Shown piece after piece: positions 33,320 to 42,043 of a DNA stretch of 64,000 nt; position 1 is the first letter of the stretch; each line of letters starts with the position of its first letter. The DNA comes from CAWCXF01 sp963799455 (GTDB taxonomy: Bacteria; Pseudomonadota; Alphaproteobacteria; Rhodobacterales; Rhodobacteraceae): positions 237,606 to 301,605 of the forward strand of contig CAWCXF010000004.1 in the NCBI GenBank assembly GCA_963799455.1, in the 5' to 3' direction. The notes under the pieces were generated by a model that saw nothing but the letters and a program-made list of their open reading frames with translations, was not told where the DNA came from and did not search any database. Both the position numbers and the translations under genes were made by a program.

Positions 33320-34532
33320 CCTGCAGAGTTCCCCACGGGGCCCCAGCCGCTCGCGGGCGAACGCGGCCACCTTGGCGAAGGCCCGCTGGCCCGCCTCGCG
33401 GACGGCCCGCGGCAAGGGGACGGGGTCGCCGGAGCCGCTGAAGTTGAGGGCCCAGAACTCGGCGTGGAAGCCCCGGGTCACCTGGTCCTCGGGCGCGGCC
33501 TTCCGGAGCGTGGCGAACTCCCTGGGCCTGTCGGCCATGTCCTCGGCGGCGATCTCCTCTAGGTGCCGCCCGCTCATCGCCTGATCGACGGCGGCGCCCT
33601 GGTTGCCCAGGACGTGGGTCGTCCACTCGGCTTCCCTGGCCAGCGCCTTCTCCCGGCGGGCCAGGTCCGCCTCCTTCGCCGCGGCCGCCTCCTCGCGCGC
33701 CCGCAGCTCGTCCAGGCGCGCCTCCAGGCGCGCGACCTCCTCGCGGGCGGCTTTGGCCCGCCGCAGGTAGGCCTCGGCGTTCCTGGCCGCCTTCTCGGCC
33801 TTCTCCGCGCGTCTCGGCCGCCTCCGCCTTGGTCTGGGCGGCCCGCGCGGGGCGCTCGTTCTTCTCCAGCTTGACGCGGGCGGCTTCGAGGTCGCGCGGC
33901 AGGTCGCGGTGCAGCTCGGCGACGGTGCGGTGCACGGTGTCGGCGTAGCTCGCGCCTGCGGCGATGCGCTCGCCGTAACGGGTGCCGCGCTCGACCTCGG
34001 GGAAGCAGCGCTGCACGGCCTCGGCCGCGACATCCTGGAGCTCGCTGAGGATGGCGGGCCGGGTGGCCTTGGAGAGCGGCACGCCCCGCCGGTCGTAGGC
34101 GGGGAGCTGGAAGTGGGCGTGGATCGCCGTCTCGTCGCGGTGGACGACGAGGCCGGTCAGGGTGGTGTCGAGCCGCGTGGCCACCGCCTCGGCAACGGCC
34201 CGGAAGGCGTGAGCGGGGGTGTGGCGGTCGTGGCCGCCGACGAGCTGCCCAGCCTTGGTGCCGAAGGTGATGATCCCGCAGGTGGCGACGGCCGCATCGG
34301 AGCGCATCGCGCGGCGGGTGGGGCGCTGCGCCCGGCGCTCCTCGCAGATCCCGCGCAGGGCGGCCGGGGTCACCGGCTCGACCAGCACGTCGTTGTGCTC
34401 GGTGAGATCGAGGTCGACGTAGCTCGGCTGGGGACCGCGTCGCAGGTCGTGGTCGCGCTGGGCCTTGGCGCGCGTCATGGCGCGGTGCTCGATGCGCACG
34501 GAGATCGCGTCGGGGTTCGCCTCGCCGGCCAT
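33320..34532 (-). pseudogene. MobV/Pre-type relaxase, frameshifted
   Basis: Plasmid mobilisation relaxase that would nick oriT. The first 240 residues read well: ISVRIEHRAMTRAKAQRDHD and HNDVLVEP are followed by the catalytic metal site HRDETAIHAHFQLPAYDRRG (His131, Asp133, Glu134, His138, His140), the Mob_Pre HxDExxxHxH motif. Near 33812 the frame breaks. The long coiled-coil tail (AEKAEKAARNAEAYLRRAKA and onward) continues in another frame. The 3' end then abuts the Tn3 relic. It marks an integrated plasmid or mobilisable element that no longer encodes a full relaxase. Confidence 0.75.
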
Positions 34533-34563
34533 GGAGGTCTCGCGCCCTTGCGGGTCGGAAGAA

Positions 34564-34595
34564 CCTACTAGCTCTAGCTAGTGCTAGGACGTAGG
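34564..34595. other. CTAG-rich imperfect palindrome, candidate oriT
   Basis: CCTACTAGCTCTAGC and the following GTGCTAGGACGTAGG form an imperfect inverted repeat with four CTAG tetramers in about 20 bp, a tetramer that is rare in high-GC DNA. It lies 32 bp upstream of the relaxase start, where MobV-type plasmids keep their transfer origin. The nick site was not identified. Confidence 0.4.
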
Positions 34596-34733
34596 CGAAG
34601 GGAAGGCGCAAGCGCCCCTCCCTTCCGAAACCCTCCCCCTCCGGCCCACCTGCGGCGGTCCTGCGCGGCCCCAAGTGGGGCCTTGCCGAGCCGCGCTGCG
34701 CGCGGCTGCGCCCCCCGTCCTCCCCGCTCTTGG

Positions 34734-34775
34734 GGGCGGTCGGACGGGGGTCGCGGAAGCCTCGTCCGACCGCCC
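34734..34775. terminator. Perfect 13-bp inverted repeat after the metallophosphoesterase gene
   Basis: GGGCGGTCGGACG (34734-34746) is matched exactly by CGTCCGACCGCCC (34763-34775) over a 16-base loop. The metallophosphoesterase gene (minus strand) ends 35 bp away, so it may be its terminator. Smaller hairpins such as GGCCCC-AAGT-GGGGCC lie in the rest of this 277-bp non-coding gap. Confidence 0.45.
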
Positions 34776-34809
34776 GAGGTCGGGATGAGGGGGGCGCTCC
34801 GGAGCGGCG

Positions 34810-35382
34810 TCAGGCCAGCTCGGCGCCGTGCTCGACGCCGACCCAGTGCGCGTTCGGCGGCAGGGTGCGCGCCCGGCGCTCGGCCTCGGCGAGGGTCACG
34901 TGGCGGTAGTCCCACTGGTCCACGCCGACGTTCACCGCGCCGCGCGCGCCCTGCCACCGGCCATGGACGTGGCCGAAGAGGTGCAGCGACCCCTTCCGCG
35001 CCCGGTGCCAGGTGATCATCGGGTAGTGGCAGAGCACGGCGGGCGGGCCTTTGACGCCCTCGTCGGCCACCTCGGCGAGCTGGGTCACGGAGGTCCAGGG
35101 CAGCGCCCGCGTGGCCTCGCCGTCGTGGTTGCCGACGACGAGGTGCTTCTCGCGCCCCGGCAGCTTGGCGAAGCTGTGCTCCAGCCAGCGGCGGTCCTTG
35201 GCCTTCGGTCCATGGGCGAAGTCGCCGACGATCCAGAGCGCGTCGTCAGCGCCGACGCGGGCCCACAGGTTCTCGATCAGCACCGCGTCCATGTGGGCGG
35301 CCGAGCGGAACGGGCGGCGCGGGAGACGGATGATGGCCTCGTGCCCGAGGGGGAGATCGGCGGTGTACCAGTGAGTGGGCAT
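34810..35382 (-). CDS. Calcineurin-like metallophosphoesterase
   Basis: Predicted two-metal phosphoesterase of 190 residues, typical of small phage- or plasmid-borne members. Visible motifs are VGDFAHG, VVGNHDGEA (GNHD), VLCHYPMITWH and LHLFGHVHGRW (GHxHG). The first motif normally reads D-x-H-FGH; here it is TADLPLGHE, so the usual metal-ligand His is Pro, which may weaken catalysis. It lies between mobilisation and toxin-antitoxin genes, in keeping with plasmid cargo. The substrate is unknown. Confidence 0.75.
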   Translation of the reverse strand: MPTHWYTADLPLGHEAIIRLPRRPFRSAAHMDAVLIENLWARVGADDALWIVGDFAHGPKAKDRRWLEHSFAKLPGREKHLVVGNHDGEATRALPWTSVTQLAEVADEGVKGPPAVLCHYPMITWHRARKGSLHLFGHVHGRWQGARGAVNVGVDQWDYRHVTLAEAERRARTLPPNAHWVGVEHGAELA

Positions 35383-35418
35383 GGGGCTATGCGATCCACG
35401 CGGTTCTCGGTATCATGA

Positions 35419-35440
35419 TCGGTGCCATATATCGCACCGA
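35419..35440 (+). promoter_or_regulatory. Toxin-antitoxin operator with embedded -10 box
   Basis: TCGGTGC-CATATATC-GCACCGA is a 7-bp inverted repeat with an AT-rich spacer that resembles a -10 element, 24 bp before the antitoxin start. Autoregulation by an antitoxin dimer at such a site is usual for Phd/YefM systems. Confidence 0.55.
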
Positions 35441-35464
35441 ACCACCTCTGTCAGGAGCCCGCCC

Positions 35465-35710
35465 ATGCAGCGAATGGAAGCCCCGATCGCCGTCAGCGTG
35501 TCCGACCTCAAGAAGAGCCCTACCGGCGTCATGGCGCGCGCCGGGGGCGAGGCGGTGGCGGTGCTCAACCACAACCGGGTCATGGCCTACATGGTCCCGG
35601 CAGAGGCCTACGAGGCGATGCTGGAGCGGCTCGACGACCTGGCGCTGGTCGAGATCGCGCGCGAGCGCGCCCAGGAGGAGCCGGTGCGCGTCGCGCTCGA
35701 TGAGCTATGA
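35465..35710 (+). CDS. Phd/YefM-family antitoxin
   Basis: Predicted DNA-binding antitoxin of 81 residues. IAVSVSDLKKSPTGVMARAG and GEAVAVLNHNRVMAYMVPAE follow the Phd/YefM/StbD pattern, and the acidic C-terminal helix (VEIARERAQEEPVRVALDEL) would wrap the toxin. ATG 35465 follows CAGGAG. Its stop overlaps the toxin start (ATG 35700), a normal TA layout. The toxin is cut short by an IS21 remnant, so the antitoxin is now an orphan. Confidence 0.8.
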   Translation: MQRMEAPIAVSVSDLKKSPTGVMARAGGEAVAVLNHNRVMAYMVPAEAYEAMLERLDDLALVEIARERAQEEPVRVALDEL

Positions 35711-35777
35711 GCTCGCGTTCCTCCCCTCCGCGCTGAGGGAGTGGAACAAGCTCGGCGCCACGCTACGGGCGCAGTTC
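35700..35777 (+). pseudogene. RelE-type toxin, only the first 26 residues remain
   Basis: The frame from ATG 35700 reads SYELAFLPSALREWNKLGA and TLRAQF, the N-terminal strand and helices of a RelE/StbE mRNA interferase (family form MTYELAFLPSALKEWRKL). The match ends at about 35777, where IstA sequence begins. The catalytic C-terminal part is lost, so the toxin is dead. Confidence 0.75.
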
Positions 35778-36849
35778 CTGGCTGTCCGAGCGCTTCCGCC
35801 GCCACGCGGGCAACGCGGACGTGGTTCGCCAGGAGCTCGCGGCCGAGAGGGGCATTGAGGTAAGCCTGCGCACGGTGGAGCGTGCGGTGGCACCGCTGCG
35901 CCAAGCGCTACGGGCCGAAGCGCGGGCGACGGTGAGGTTCGAGACGCGCCCGGGCCAGCAGTTGCAGATCGACTTCGGCCAGAGGCGGGTCGAGATCGAG
36001 GGCGCTCTGCGACCGGTGTCGTTCTTCGTGGCGACGCTGGGCCACTCGCGCCGGCTGCACGTCCGGGCCTTCCTGGGCGAGCGCCAGGAGCACTGGTTCG
36101 AAGGCATGGAGAGTGCCTTCGCAGCCTTTGGGGGCGTGCCTGAGGAGGTGCTGCTCGACAATGCGCGCGCTCTGATCCTGCACCACGACGCGGCGACGCG
36201 GGAGGTGGTGCTCAACCCCAAGCTCCACGCCTTTGCGCGGCACTGGGGCTTCCGGGTCCAGGCCTGCGCGCCGTACCGGGCGCGGACCAAGGGCAAGGAC
36301 GAGCGCGGCGTGGGCTACGTGAAGGGCAACGCGGTCGCGGGGCGAACCTTCGAGAGCTTCGCGGCCCTGGAGGCGCATCTGGCCGAGTGGACGCGCGAGA
36401 TCGCCGATCAGCGCGTCCACGGCACCACCGGCGAGGCGCCCATGGTCCGCTTCGCGCGCGACGAGGCCGCCGCCCTGCGGCCGCTGCCCGACCGCGGCCC
36501 GTTCCTGGCCGCGCGCGAGCTGAGCCGACGCGTGGGAGCGGACTGCGCGGTGGAGATCGAGACGAACGCCTACTCGGTGCCGTGGCGCTTGATCGGGGAG
36601 CGAGTGAGCGTGCTGGTCACGGCCGAGACTGTGCAGGTCACCCATGCGGGCATCGAGGTGGCCCGTCATCCCCGCAGCGCGGACCGTCGCGGGCGCTTCA
36701 CCGACCGCGCTCACTTCGAGGGCGTCGCGGGTGCCGCCGGCCGCGTGGTCAGAGAAGACGCCGAGGCAGCCGAGGCCGCGCCGATCCCGGCGCCGGCGCT
36801 GCTGCGCCCGCTCGCCGAGTACGAGGCGGTGGCCGGGGGCGCCTGGTGA
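35778..36849 (+). pseudogene. istA: IS21-family transposase IstA, 5'-truncated
   Basis: The DDE transposase of IS21, missing its N-terminal DNA-binding end. The readable part starts WLSERFRRHAGNADVVRQEL and includes RPGQQLQIDFGQRRVEIEG (first Asp), VSFFVATLGHSRRLHVRAFL, VPEEVLLDNARALILHHDAA (second Asp) and PYRARTKGKDERGVGYVKGN (Glu). About 355 of the usual 500 residues remain. It joins the RelE fragment directly, so no left end of IS21 survives. Its stop overlaps istB by one base. Confidence 0.8.
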
Positions 36850-37294
36850 TGGGAGCGCAGACCCAGGACGAGCTCGACCGGATGCTGACGCGCTTGAAGT
36901 TGACGGCGGTGCGCGACCAGCTCGACGGCTTGCTCGACGAGGCGGCGCGGGGGGAGATGACCCTGCGCGAGGCGCTCGCCTTCCTCTGCGAGCGCGAGAT
37001 CGCACGGAAGGATCAGCGCCGCATCGAGATGAGCTTCGGGCTGGCGAAGTTCCCCTTCGTGCGGACCCTGGAGGGCTTCGACTTCGCCGCCCAGCCCTCG
37101 GTCGACAAGGGGCAGATCCGCGACCTCGCGACGGGGCGCTTCATCGCCCACGGCGATGCGCTCTTGCTGCTCGGCCCCCCGGGCGTGGGCAAGACGCACC
37201 TTGCGGTGGCGCTCGGCCGCGAAGCGATCGTGGCCGGCCACACCGTGCTCTTCACCGGCGCCATGGCGCTCGTGGCCAACCTCGCCAAGGCCCA
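36849..37294 (+). pseudogene. istB: IS21-family helper ATPase IstB, 3'-truncated
   Basis: AAA+ helper of IS21 transposition. RMLTRLKLTAVRDQLDGLLD and FAFLCEREIA-like helices precede the Walker A LLLLGPPGVGKTHLAVALGR. The frame is cut after MALVANLAKAQ, where the terminal repeat of an IS5-family element begins at 37295. Walker B and the rest are lost, leaving about 149 of roughly 250 residues. Confidence 0.8.
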
Positions 37295-38343
37295 GGCCTT
37301 GTTGCACGAAGCCTGCCTGGGATTCACATTGCCGGTCCAGCGGCATAGCTGGGCGTCATGTCCAAGCCTGCCCCGACGCGCTACCGCACCCTGAACTGGT
37401 CCGCCTACAACGCGTCGCTGCGTGAGCGTGGATCGCTGACCGTCTGGTTCGACCCTTCGACGCCCTGGCACGCGGCGCCATCGGGCAAGCGCGGCGGCCA
37501 GCCGGTCTACAGCGACGCCGCGATCCAGGCTTGCCTGACGATCAAGGTGCTGTTCGGCCTGCCGCTTCGCCAGACGACCGGCTTCGTCGCGAGCCTTCTG
37601 AAGTTCGCGGGGCTCGACTGGCCGGTGCCGGACTTCTCGACGCTCTGCCGACGGCAGAAGACCTTGGCCGTTCAGCTGCCCTACCGGGGCAGCGGCGGCC
37701 CGCTGCACCTGCTCGTGGACAGCACGGGCATCAAGGTCCGAGGCGAGGGGGAATGGCACGCGCGCAAGCATGGCGGGGCGCGCAGACGGATCTGGCGAAA
37801 GGTCCACCTCGCCGTCGACGAGGTGACACTCGAGGTCCGCGCGGTCGAGATCACCGGCAGCGGCGTCGGCGATGGGCCTGTGCTACCGGACCTGCTCGGC
37901 CAGATCCCAGCAAACGAGCCAATCGTCTCGGTCACCGCCGACGGCGCCTACGACACCCGCGGCTGCCGCGACGCCATCGCGAACCGCGGCGCGGACGCTG
38001 TCATCCCGCCCCGGCGAAATGCCAAGCCTTGGGAGAAGGACAGCCCCGGCGTAGAAGCGAGGAACGAGGCTCTGCGCGCCATCAAGCGCCTCGGCCGCAC
38101 GATCTGGCGCCGATGGAGCGGATACCACCGCCGAAGCCGCGCCGAGACCAAGATGAACTGCATGAAGCTCCTCGGGCAAAAGCTCATGGCCCGCGACTTC
38201 GACCGCCAGACCGCCGAACTCCAAGTCCGCATCGCCATCCTCAACCGCTATACCGCGCTCGGCATCCCCGTCACACGACCCGTCGGCTGACCGCCGCGGG
38301 GAAAGGGGAAGCTCGGCCTTCAGGCGTTCCGTGCAACAGAGCC
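37295..38343 (+). mobile_element. IS5-family insertion sequence, about 1.05 kb, apparently complete
   Basis: The left end GGCCTTGTTGCACGAA (37295-37310) is matched by the inverted right end TTCCGTGCAACAGAGCC (38327-38343), imperfect but clearly terminal repeats. One intact transposase lies between. No target-site duplication is seen: the left flank is istB and the right flank is an IS3 orfB, so a deletion or recombination followed insertion. Confidence 0.8.
37358..38290 (+). CDS. IS5-family transposase (IS5/IS903 group), intact
   Basis: DDE transposase of 310 residues. WFDPSTPWHAAPSGKRGGQP and YSDAAIQACLTIKVLFGLPL belong to the DUF4372-like N-domain. The catalytic Asp is in LHLLVDSTGIKVRGEGEWHA, the second in SVTADGAYDTRGC, and the Glu in HRRSRAETKMNCMKLLG. 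It fills the element and has no stop or frameshift, so it may be active, unlike all other transposases in this window. Confidence 0.9.
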   Translation: MSKPAPTRYRTLNWSAYNASLRERGSLTVWFDPSTPWHAAPSGKRGGQPVYSDAAIQACLTIKVLFGLPLRQTTGFVASLLKFAGLDWPVPDFSTLCRRQKTLAVQLPYRGSGGPLHLLVDSTGIKVRGEGEWHARKHGGARRRIWRKVHLAVDEVTLEVRAVEITGSGVGDGPVLPDLLGQIPANEPIVSVTADGAYDTRGCRDAIANRGADAVIPPRRNAKPWEKDSPGVEARNEALRAIKRLGRTIWRRWSGYHRRSRAETKMNCMKLLGQKLMARDFDRQTAELQVRIAILNRYTALGIPVTRPVG

Positions 38344-39440
38344 GGGGTGATCCCCGCCGCGGCCAGGACTTTCCGGCAGGGCTCGCAGGCGTGCTGGATG
38401 CCCCTGTCCGCGTGGCGGATCAGGCCCGGGGCGGGCCGCTGGCGCCGGATCGCCATGTCGAGCGCCTCCAGGGCGATCTCGGCCGTGCGAGCCGTCTCGC
38501 GCATGGACCAGCCGACGATCTTGGCGCGTGTGAAGATCGAGGATGGCCACGAGGTAGAGCCAGCCCTCTCCCGTGCGCACGGAGGTCGGATCGCCCAGCC
38601 AGACCTGGTTGGGCCGCGACGCCTCGAAGGTCCGGCCGATCCGGTTTCGGAGCAATGGGATGGTCGTGCCGGCTGTCGGTGGTGCGCGCGCGGCGCGGGC
38701 CAAGGCCGCCAGGCCCCGCAGCCCCACGCGACGCGATCCGGGCGCGCCACCCGGTGGCGGCCAACGCGCCGCCCATGAGCGCGCAGGACAGCATGGACGC
38801 GCGGGGCGCGCGTCAAGCCCCGCCGCTCGCAGGCCGTGGGCCCAGGCGGATGTCCTCGAGCAGCGCCCGGTTGGCCCGACCCCTCGCGCTCTCGGGCCGC
38901 GAGCGCCACGCGTGAGTGCCCACTCGACCTTCACCTCCAGCACCCTGCACATCACCCGAACCGGCCAGACGCTCCTGTGCTCATCCCAGAGGCCCGAACC
39001 TCACCGAGTGGCCGCGTCCCTCAGATGAGCGCGGCCTTTCGGAGAATGTCACTTCGTGGACCTTCGGTTCGCGCTCCATCGAGAGCCGGGCGTTCTCGCG
39101 CCTCAGCCGCGCGTTCTCCGCGACGAGGTCGGCCGGGGACGAGCCCGGCCGCGCAGGGGCCGCCGAGCGCCGCCGCGCCGCCGCCGTCCCCGGCTCGCTG
39201 CACTTCTGGATCCACCGCCGTCCGCGGCGTCTCGTGAAGCCCGAGCTCCTCGGCCACCGCCACGATCGTCATCCCGCTCGTGCGCACCCGCTCCACCGCC
39301 TCGCGCTTGAACGCCTCGGGAACCGCAGGTCCGCGCAGCGAAACTCCCGCCGTCGTCGTCCCTCGCCCATGTCTCGCTCCTCCAAGGCCTCCCGACCTTG
39401 TCTGAGCGTCCACCGGCCCGGGGTAGGATCCCCCCTTCGT
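38344..39440 (-). pseudogene. IS3-family element relic (orfA and orfB, frameshifted)
   Basis: orfA remains as PEAFKREAVERVRTSGMTIV and AVAEELGLHET, then shifts. orfB remains as RPNQVWLGDPTSVRTGEGWL, KIVGWSMRETARTAEIALEA and LDMAIRRQRPAPGLIRHADR with RGIQHACEPCRKVLAAAGIT, spread over several frames. The integrase core is cut after AAAGITPAL by the IS5-family element. On its other side the relic interrupts an RTX-type gene fragment. Confidence 0.75.
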
Positions 39441-39474
39441 TCTTCGAGATGGCGGACTTGAACAGCTATGAGGT

Positions 39475-39752
39475 CGCTGGGCCGGGAAGTCGTCCGCGTC
39501 GAGATCGGCCAGCTCGACGCCCTTCAGGATCAGGCGCCCGTCGTCGAGGTCGAGCACGAGCTTGCCGCCCCGCTCGCGGGCCGCGTCCCAGACATCCTCC
39601 AGCGCCTCGATCCCATCGACGCCGCTCAGGTCGAGGACGTCCTCGCCGGGGGTGAAGTCCTTGATCACGTCGCGGCCGGCGCTGAACACGAAGGTGTCGT
39701 CGCCCGCGCCGCCGTCGAGGTCGTCGTCACCGTCCCCAGTTTTCACCCCCAC
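39475..39752 (-). pseudogene. RTX calcium-binding protein, C-terminal fragment
   Basis: GDGDDDLDGGAGDDTFVFSA is an RTX nonapeptide-type calcium roll. DVIKDFTPGEDVLDLSGVDG, LVLDLDDGRLILKGVELADL and DADDF follow, the usual C-terminus of a type I secreted protein. The 5' part of the gene is missing and the 3' end is interrupted by the IS3 relic. It resembles the C-terminal style of the malectin protein at 15.4 kb but is not the same sequence. Confidence 0.7.
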
Positions 39753-39780
39753 TTCCTCATGCTCCCCGCCTCGACCGGCT

Positions 39781-41157
39781 TCAATCGGGCCTGCGAGCGG
39801 GATGGATCGGCGGCGGGCGCTGGGCCGAGTGGTCGGTCGCGCGCTCGAAGGCCGCGCCGATGCGGCAGATGGCCGCCTCGTCGAAGAACCGCCCGACGAC
39901 CTGCATCCCCATCGGCAGGCCGCCCGCGAAGCCGATGGGGACCGCGAGCGCCGGGTGGCCGGTGAGGTTGAAGGGCAGGGTGCGCATCGGCGTCCAGGTC
40001 GGGCGCTCGCGCTCGAAGGCCGAGAACGGCGGGGCGGTGGTGAGCGTGCAGGCGGTCACGAGCGCGTCGTGGCGGGCCAGAACGGCGTCGATCCCGGCCC
40101 TGAACCTGCGCGCCGCCCGCCGCGCCGCCTCGACGTCGCGCGGCCCGAGGCAGAGCCCGGCCATGAGGCTCCGGTAGGCCTGCTGGCCATACTCCGCCGC
40201 GTGCGTCGAGAGCTGCGCGCGGTGGACCTCCAGCGCCTCGACGTGCAGGATCACCGCGCCCGCCGCCTCCAGGGGCGCGTAGTCCGGCAGCATCACCTCC
40301 TCGATGCGCGCGCCGAGGAGGCTGAGCTGCGAGGCCGCGTCGTCCATCGCGGCGAGCACCTCGGGAGCCGTCGCGGGGTCGTGGGCGAACCAGTCGCGGG
40401 CGTAGGCGAGGCGCAGCCCCTCGATCCCCTGGCCGATGAAGCTCGACGCGGAGCGCCCGGCGTCGGCGATGGCGTCGAGGGCCAGGGCGGCCTCGGCGAC
40501 GGTGGCGGCGAGGGGGCCCACATGGTCGAGGCTCGGCGCGAGCGGGAAGACCCCGCGCCGGGGGACGCGCCCGAAGCTCGGCTTCAGGCCCACCACGCCG
40601 CAATGGGCGGCGGGGCTGCGGATCGAGCCGCCGGTGTCGGTGCCGATGGCGATGCGGACCATGCCCGAGGCCACCGCCGCGGCCGGCCCCGAGGACGAGC
40701 CGCCGGTGACGTGGCCCGGCTTCCACGGGTTGACGGGGGGCGGCGCGGGCCCGCCGAGGCTGGGCCCCGTCAGCGCGAACTCGTAGGTGGCGAGCTTGCC
40801 GAGGATCACCGCGCCCGCCTCCTCGAGCCGGCGCGCGACCTCGGCGTCCTCGGTGGCCTCGTGGCCCGCGCGCAGGCGCGAGCCGCAGGTGGTCGCGATC
40901 CCGGCGAGGTCGATCAGATCCTTGAGCGCGACGGGGATGCCGTGCAGCGGGCCGCGGTCCATGCCGCGGGCCAGGTCTCGGTCGGCCCGCGCGGCCGCCG
41001 CGAGCGCGCGCTCGCCGGTGACGGCGACGAAGGCGTGCACCACCGGGTCGGCGAGCGCGATGCGGTCGAGATGCGCCCGCGTCAGCGCGGCCGAGCTGAG
41101 CGCGCCCGAGCGCAGCGCGGCGCCCGCCTGCGGGATCGTGAGGTCGGGCGGGCTCAC
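39781..41157 (-). CDS. Amidase-signature family enzyme (AtzE/GatA-like)
   Basis: Predicted cytoplasmic amidohydrolase of 458 residues with a Ser-cisSer-Lys triad. The Lys is in HGIPVALKDLIDLAG (near 78). The signature is TGGSSSGPAAAVASGMVRIA and GTDTGGSIRSPAAHCGVVGL, with the cis-Ser and nucleophile Ser about 154-178. GLKPSFGRVPRRGVFPLAPS follows. The GTG start overlaps the stop of a 61-residue AtzG-like gene as GTGA, so it probably works as an AtzG-AtzE-type pair. It is the last gene of the long SnoaL/LacI operon. Its likely task is to release ammonia or an amine from a late intermediate. Confidence 0.87.
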   Translation of the reverse strand: MSPPDLTIPQAGAALRSGALSSAALTRAHLDRIALADPVVHAFVAVTGERALAAAARADRDLARGMDRGPLHGIPVALKDLIDLAGIATTCGSRLRAGHEATEDAEVARRLEEAGAVILGKLATYEFALTGPSLGGPAPPPVNPWKPGHVTGGSSSGPAAAVASGMVRIAIGTDTGGSIRSPAAHCGVVGLKPSFGRVPRRGVFPLAPSLDHVGPLAATVAEAALALDAIADAGRSASSFIGQGIEGLRLAYARDWFAHDPATAPEVLAAMDDAASQLSLLGARIEEVMLPDYAPLEAAGAVILHVEALEVHRAQLSTHAAEYGQQAYRSLMAGLCLGPRDVEAARRAARRFRAGIDAVLARHDALVTACTLTTAPPFSAFERERPTWTPMRTLPFNLTGHPALAVPIGFAGGLPMGMQVVGRFFDEAAICRIGAAFERATDHSAQRPPPIHPARRPD

Positions 41158-41339
41158 CCTTCGCCCGCGTCGGCGGCATGGACCAGCGCCGCCGCGCGCC
41201 GCAGCCAGCGCGCCGTGGGCAGGATCGCCTCGCGCTCGGGCGCGTGCAAGAGCACGCCGGCCTCGGCGGCGGCCGCGTCGAGATCGGCGGCGGCGTAGGC
41301 CTCGGCGTCGGGCGCCTCCGGCGGCGGGGGCTCGGTCAC
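41154..41339 (-). CDS. AtzG-like small subunit (DUF4089)
   Basis: A 61-residue protein with EAYAAADLDAAAAEAGVLLH and AILPTARWLRRAAALVHAAD, two short helices like the GatC-like AtzG subunit that stabilises AtzE-type amidases. It is coupled to the amidase by GTGA and starts 5 bp after the RraA-like gene. The match is judged from length, pattern and context, since sequence conservation in this family is weak. Confidence 0.6.
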   Translation of the reverse strand: MTEPPPPEAPDAEAYAAADLDAAAAEAGVLLHAPEREAILPTARWLRRAAALVHAADAGEG

Positions 41340-41344
41340 GGGCC

Positions 41345-42043
41345 TCAGGTCCGGGCCTTCTCGAACGCCGTCCAGGCGGCCTCGAAGGCGGCGAAGTCGA
41401 AGCCCGGCCGGCGGGCGGGGCCGAGGACCAGCGCCTCGGTGTCCCGCATCCTGCGGATCGCGGCGGCGAGCCGGGGGACGACGTCGGGGGGGACCACCAC
41501 CGCGCCGTGCCGGTCGGCATGCACCAGATCGCCCGGCGCGACGGTCAGGCCGAAGACGGTGACGGGGACGGCGATCGCGCGCACGTGCACGAAGCCGTGG
41601 CTCGGGCCGATGGAGCCTGCGACGACCGGAAAGCCCGTCGCCATGTCAGCGAGGTCGCGCATCACCCCGTTGGTGAGCGCGCCCGCCATGCCGAAGCCCT
41701 TGTGGACCCAAGTGTTGATCTCGCCCCAATAGGCGCCGACGCAGTCGGGGAAGTCGAGATCCTCGACGACCGCGACGGAGGGCTTGGGCGCCTCGGCCAT
41801 CATCTTGTAGCAGGCCATGCGGCGGTTGCGGATGGCGCCTGGAGCCTCCGTCGAGGGCGCCCGCGCCGCGATCTGGGCGGTCGCGGCGAAGCCCACCACC
41901 GGCGGGCCGCCCGGGTCCGAGCAGAGCATGGTCCCGCGGGTGAAGCCGTCGAAGCCGCGCCGTCCCTGCGCCACCTCGACGGCGTTGCAGACGGTCGGCG
42001 TGTCGACCCGGCGCAGCAGCTCCAGGAGCGCGTCGTCCATCAT
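41345..42043 (-). CDS. RraA-like / HMG-CHA aldolase family protein
   Basis: Predicted member of the RraA fold that includes 4-hydroxy-4-methyl-2-oxoglutarate aldolases; 232 residues. LLRRVDTPTVCNAVEVAQGR opens the fold. GAYWGEINTWVHKGFGMAGA and LTNGVMRDLADMATGFPVVA hold the G-x-NGxxRD region, and VAPGDLVHADRHGAVVVPPD the D-x-D-G/H-G ending. In the aldolases the Arg-Asp pair binds a metal-held pyruvate enolate, and that pair (RD) is present. In this operon an aldol cleavage that yields pyruvate is a fitting role but is inferred. Start ATG 42043 overlaps the hydrolase stop as ATGA. Confidence 0.8.
   Translation of the reverse strand: MMDDALLELLRRVDTPTVCNAVEVAQGRRGFDGFTRGTMLCSDPGGPPVVGFAATAQIAARAPSTEAPGAIRNRRMACYKMMAEAPKPSVAVVEDLDFPDCVGAYWGEINTWVHKGFGMAGALTNGVMRDLADMATGFPVVAGSIGPSHGFVHVRAIAVPVTVFGLTVAPGDLVHADRHGAVVVPPDVVPRLAAAIRRMRDTEALVLGPARRPGFDFAAFEAAWTAFEKART

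Noticed and set aside
32904..33810. C-terminal part of the long minus-strand relaxase frame taken as real protein
   Set aside because: After residue 240 the sequence becomes Gly/Arg-rich, while another frame carries the coiled-coil tail. Its end also runs antisense to the Tn3 relic.
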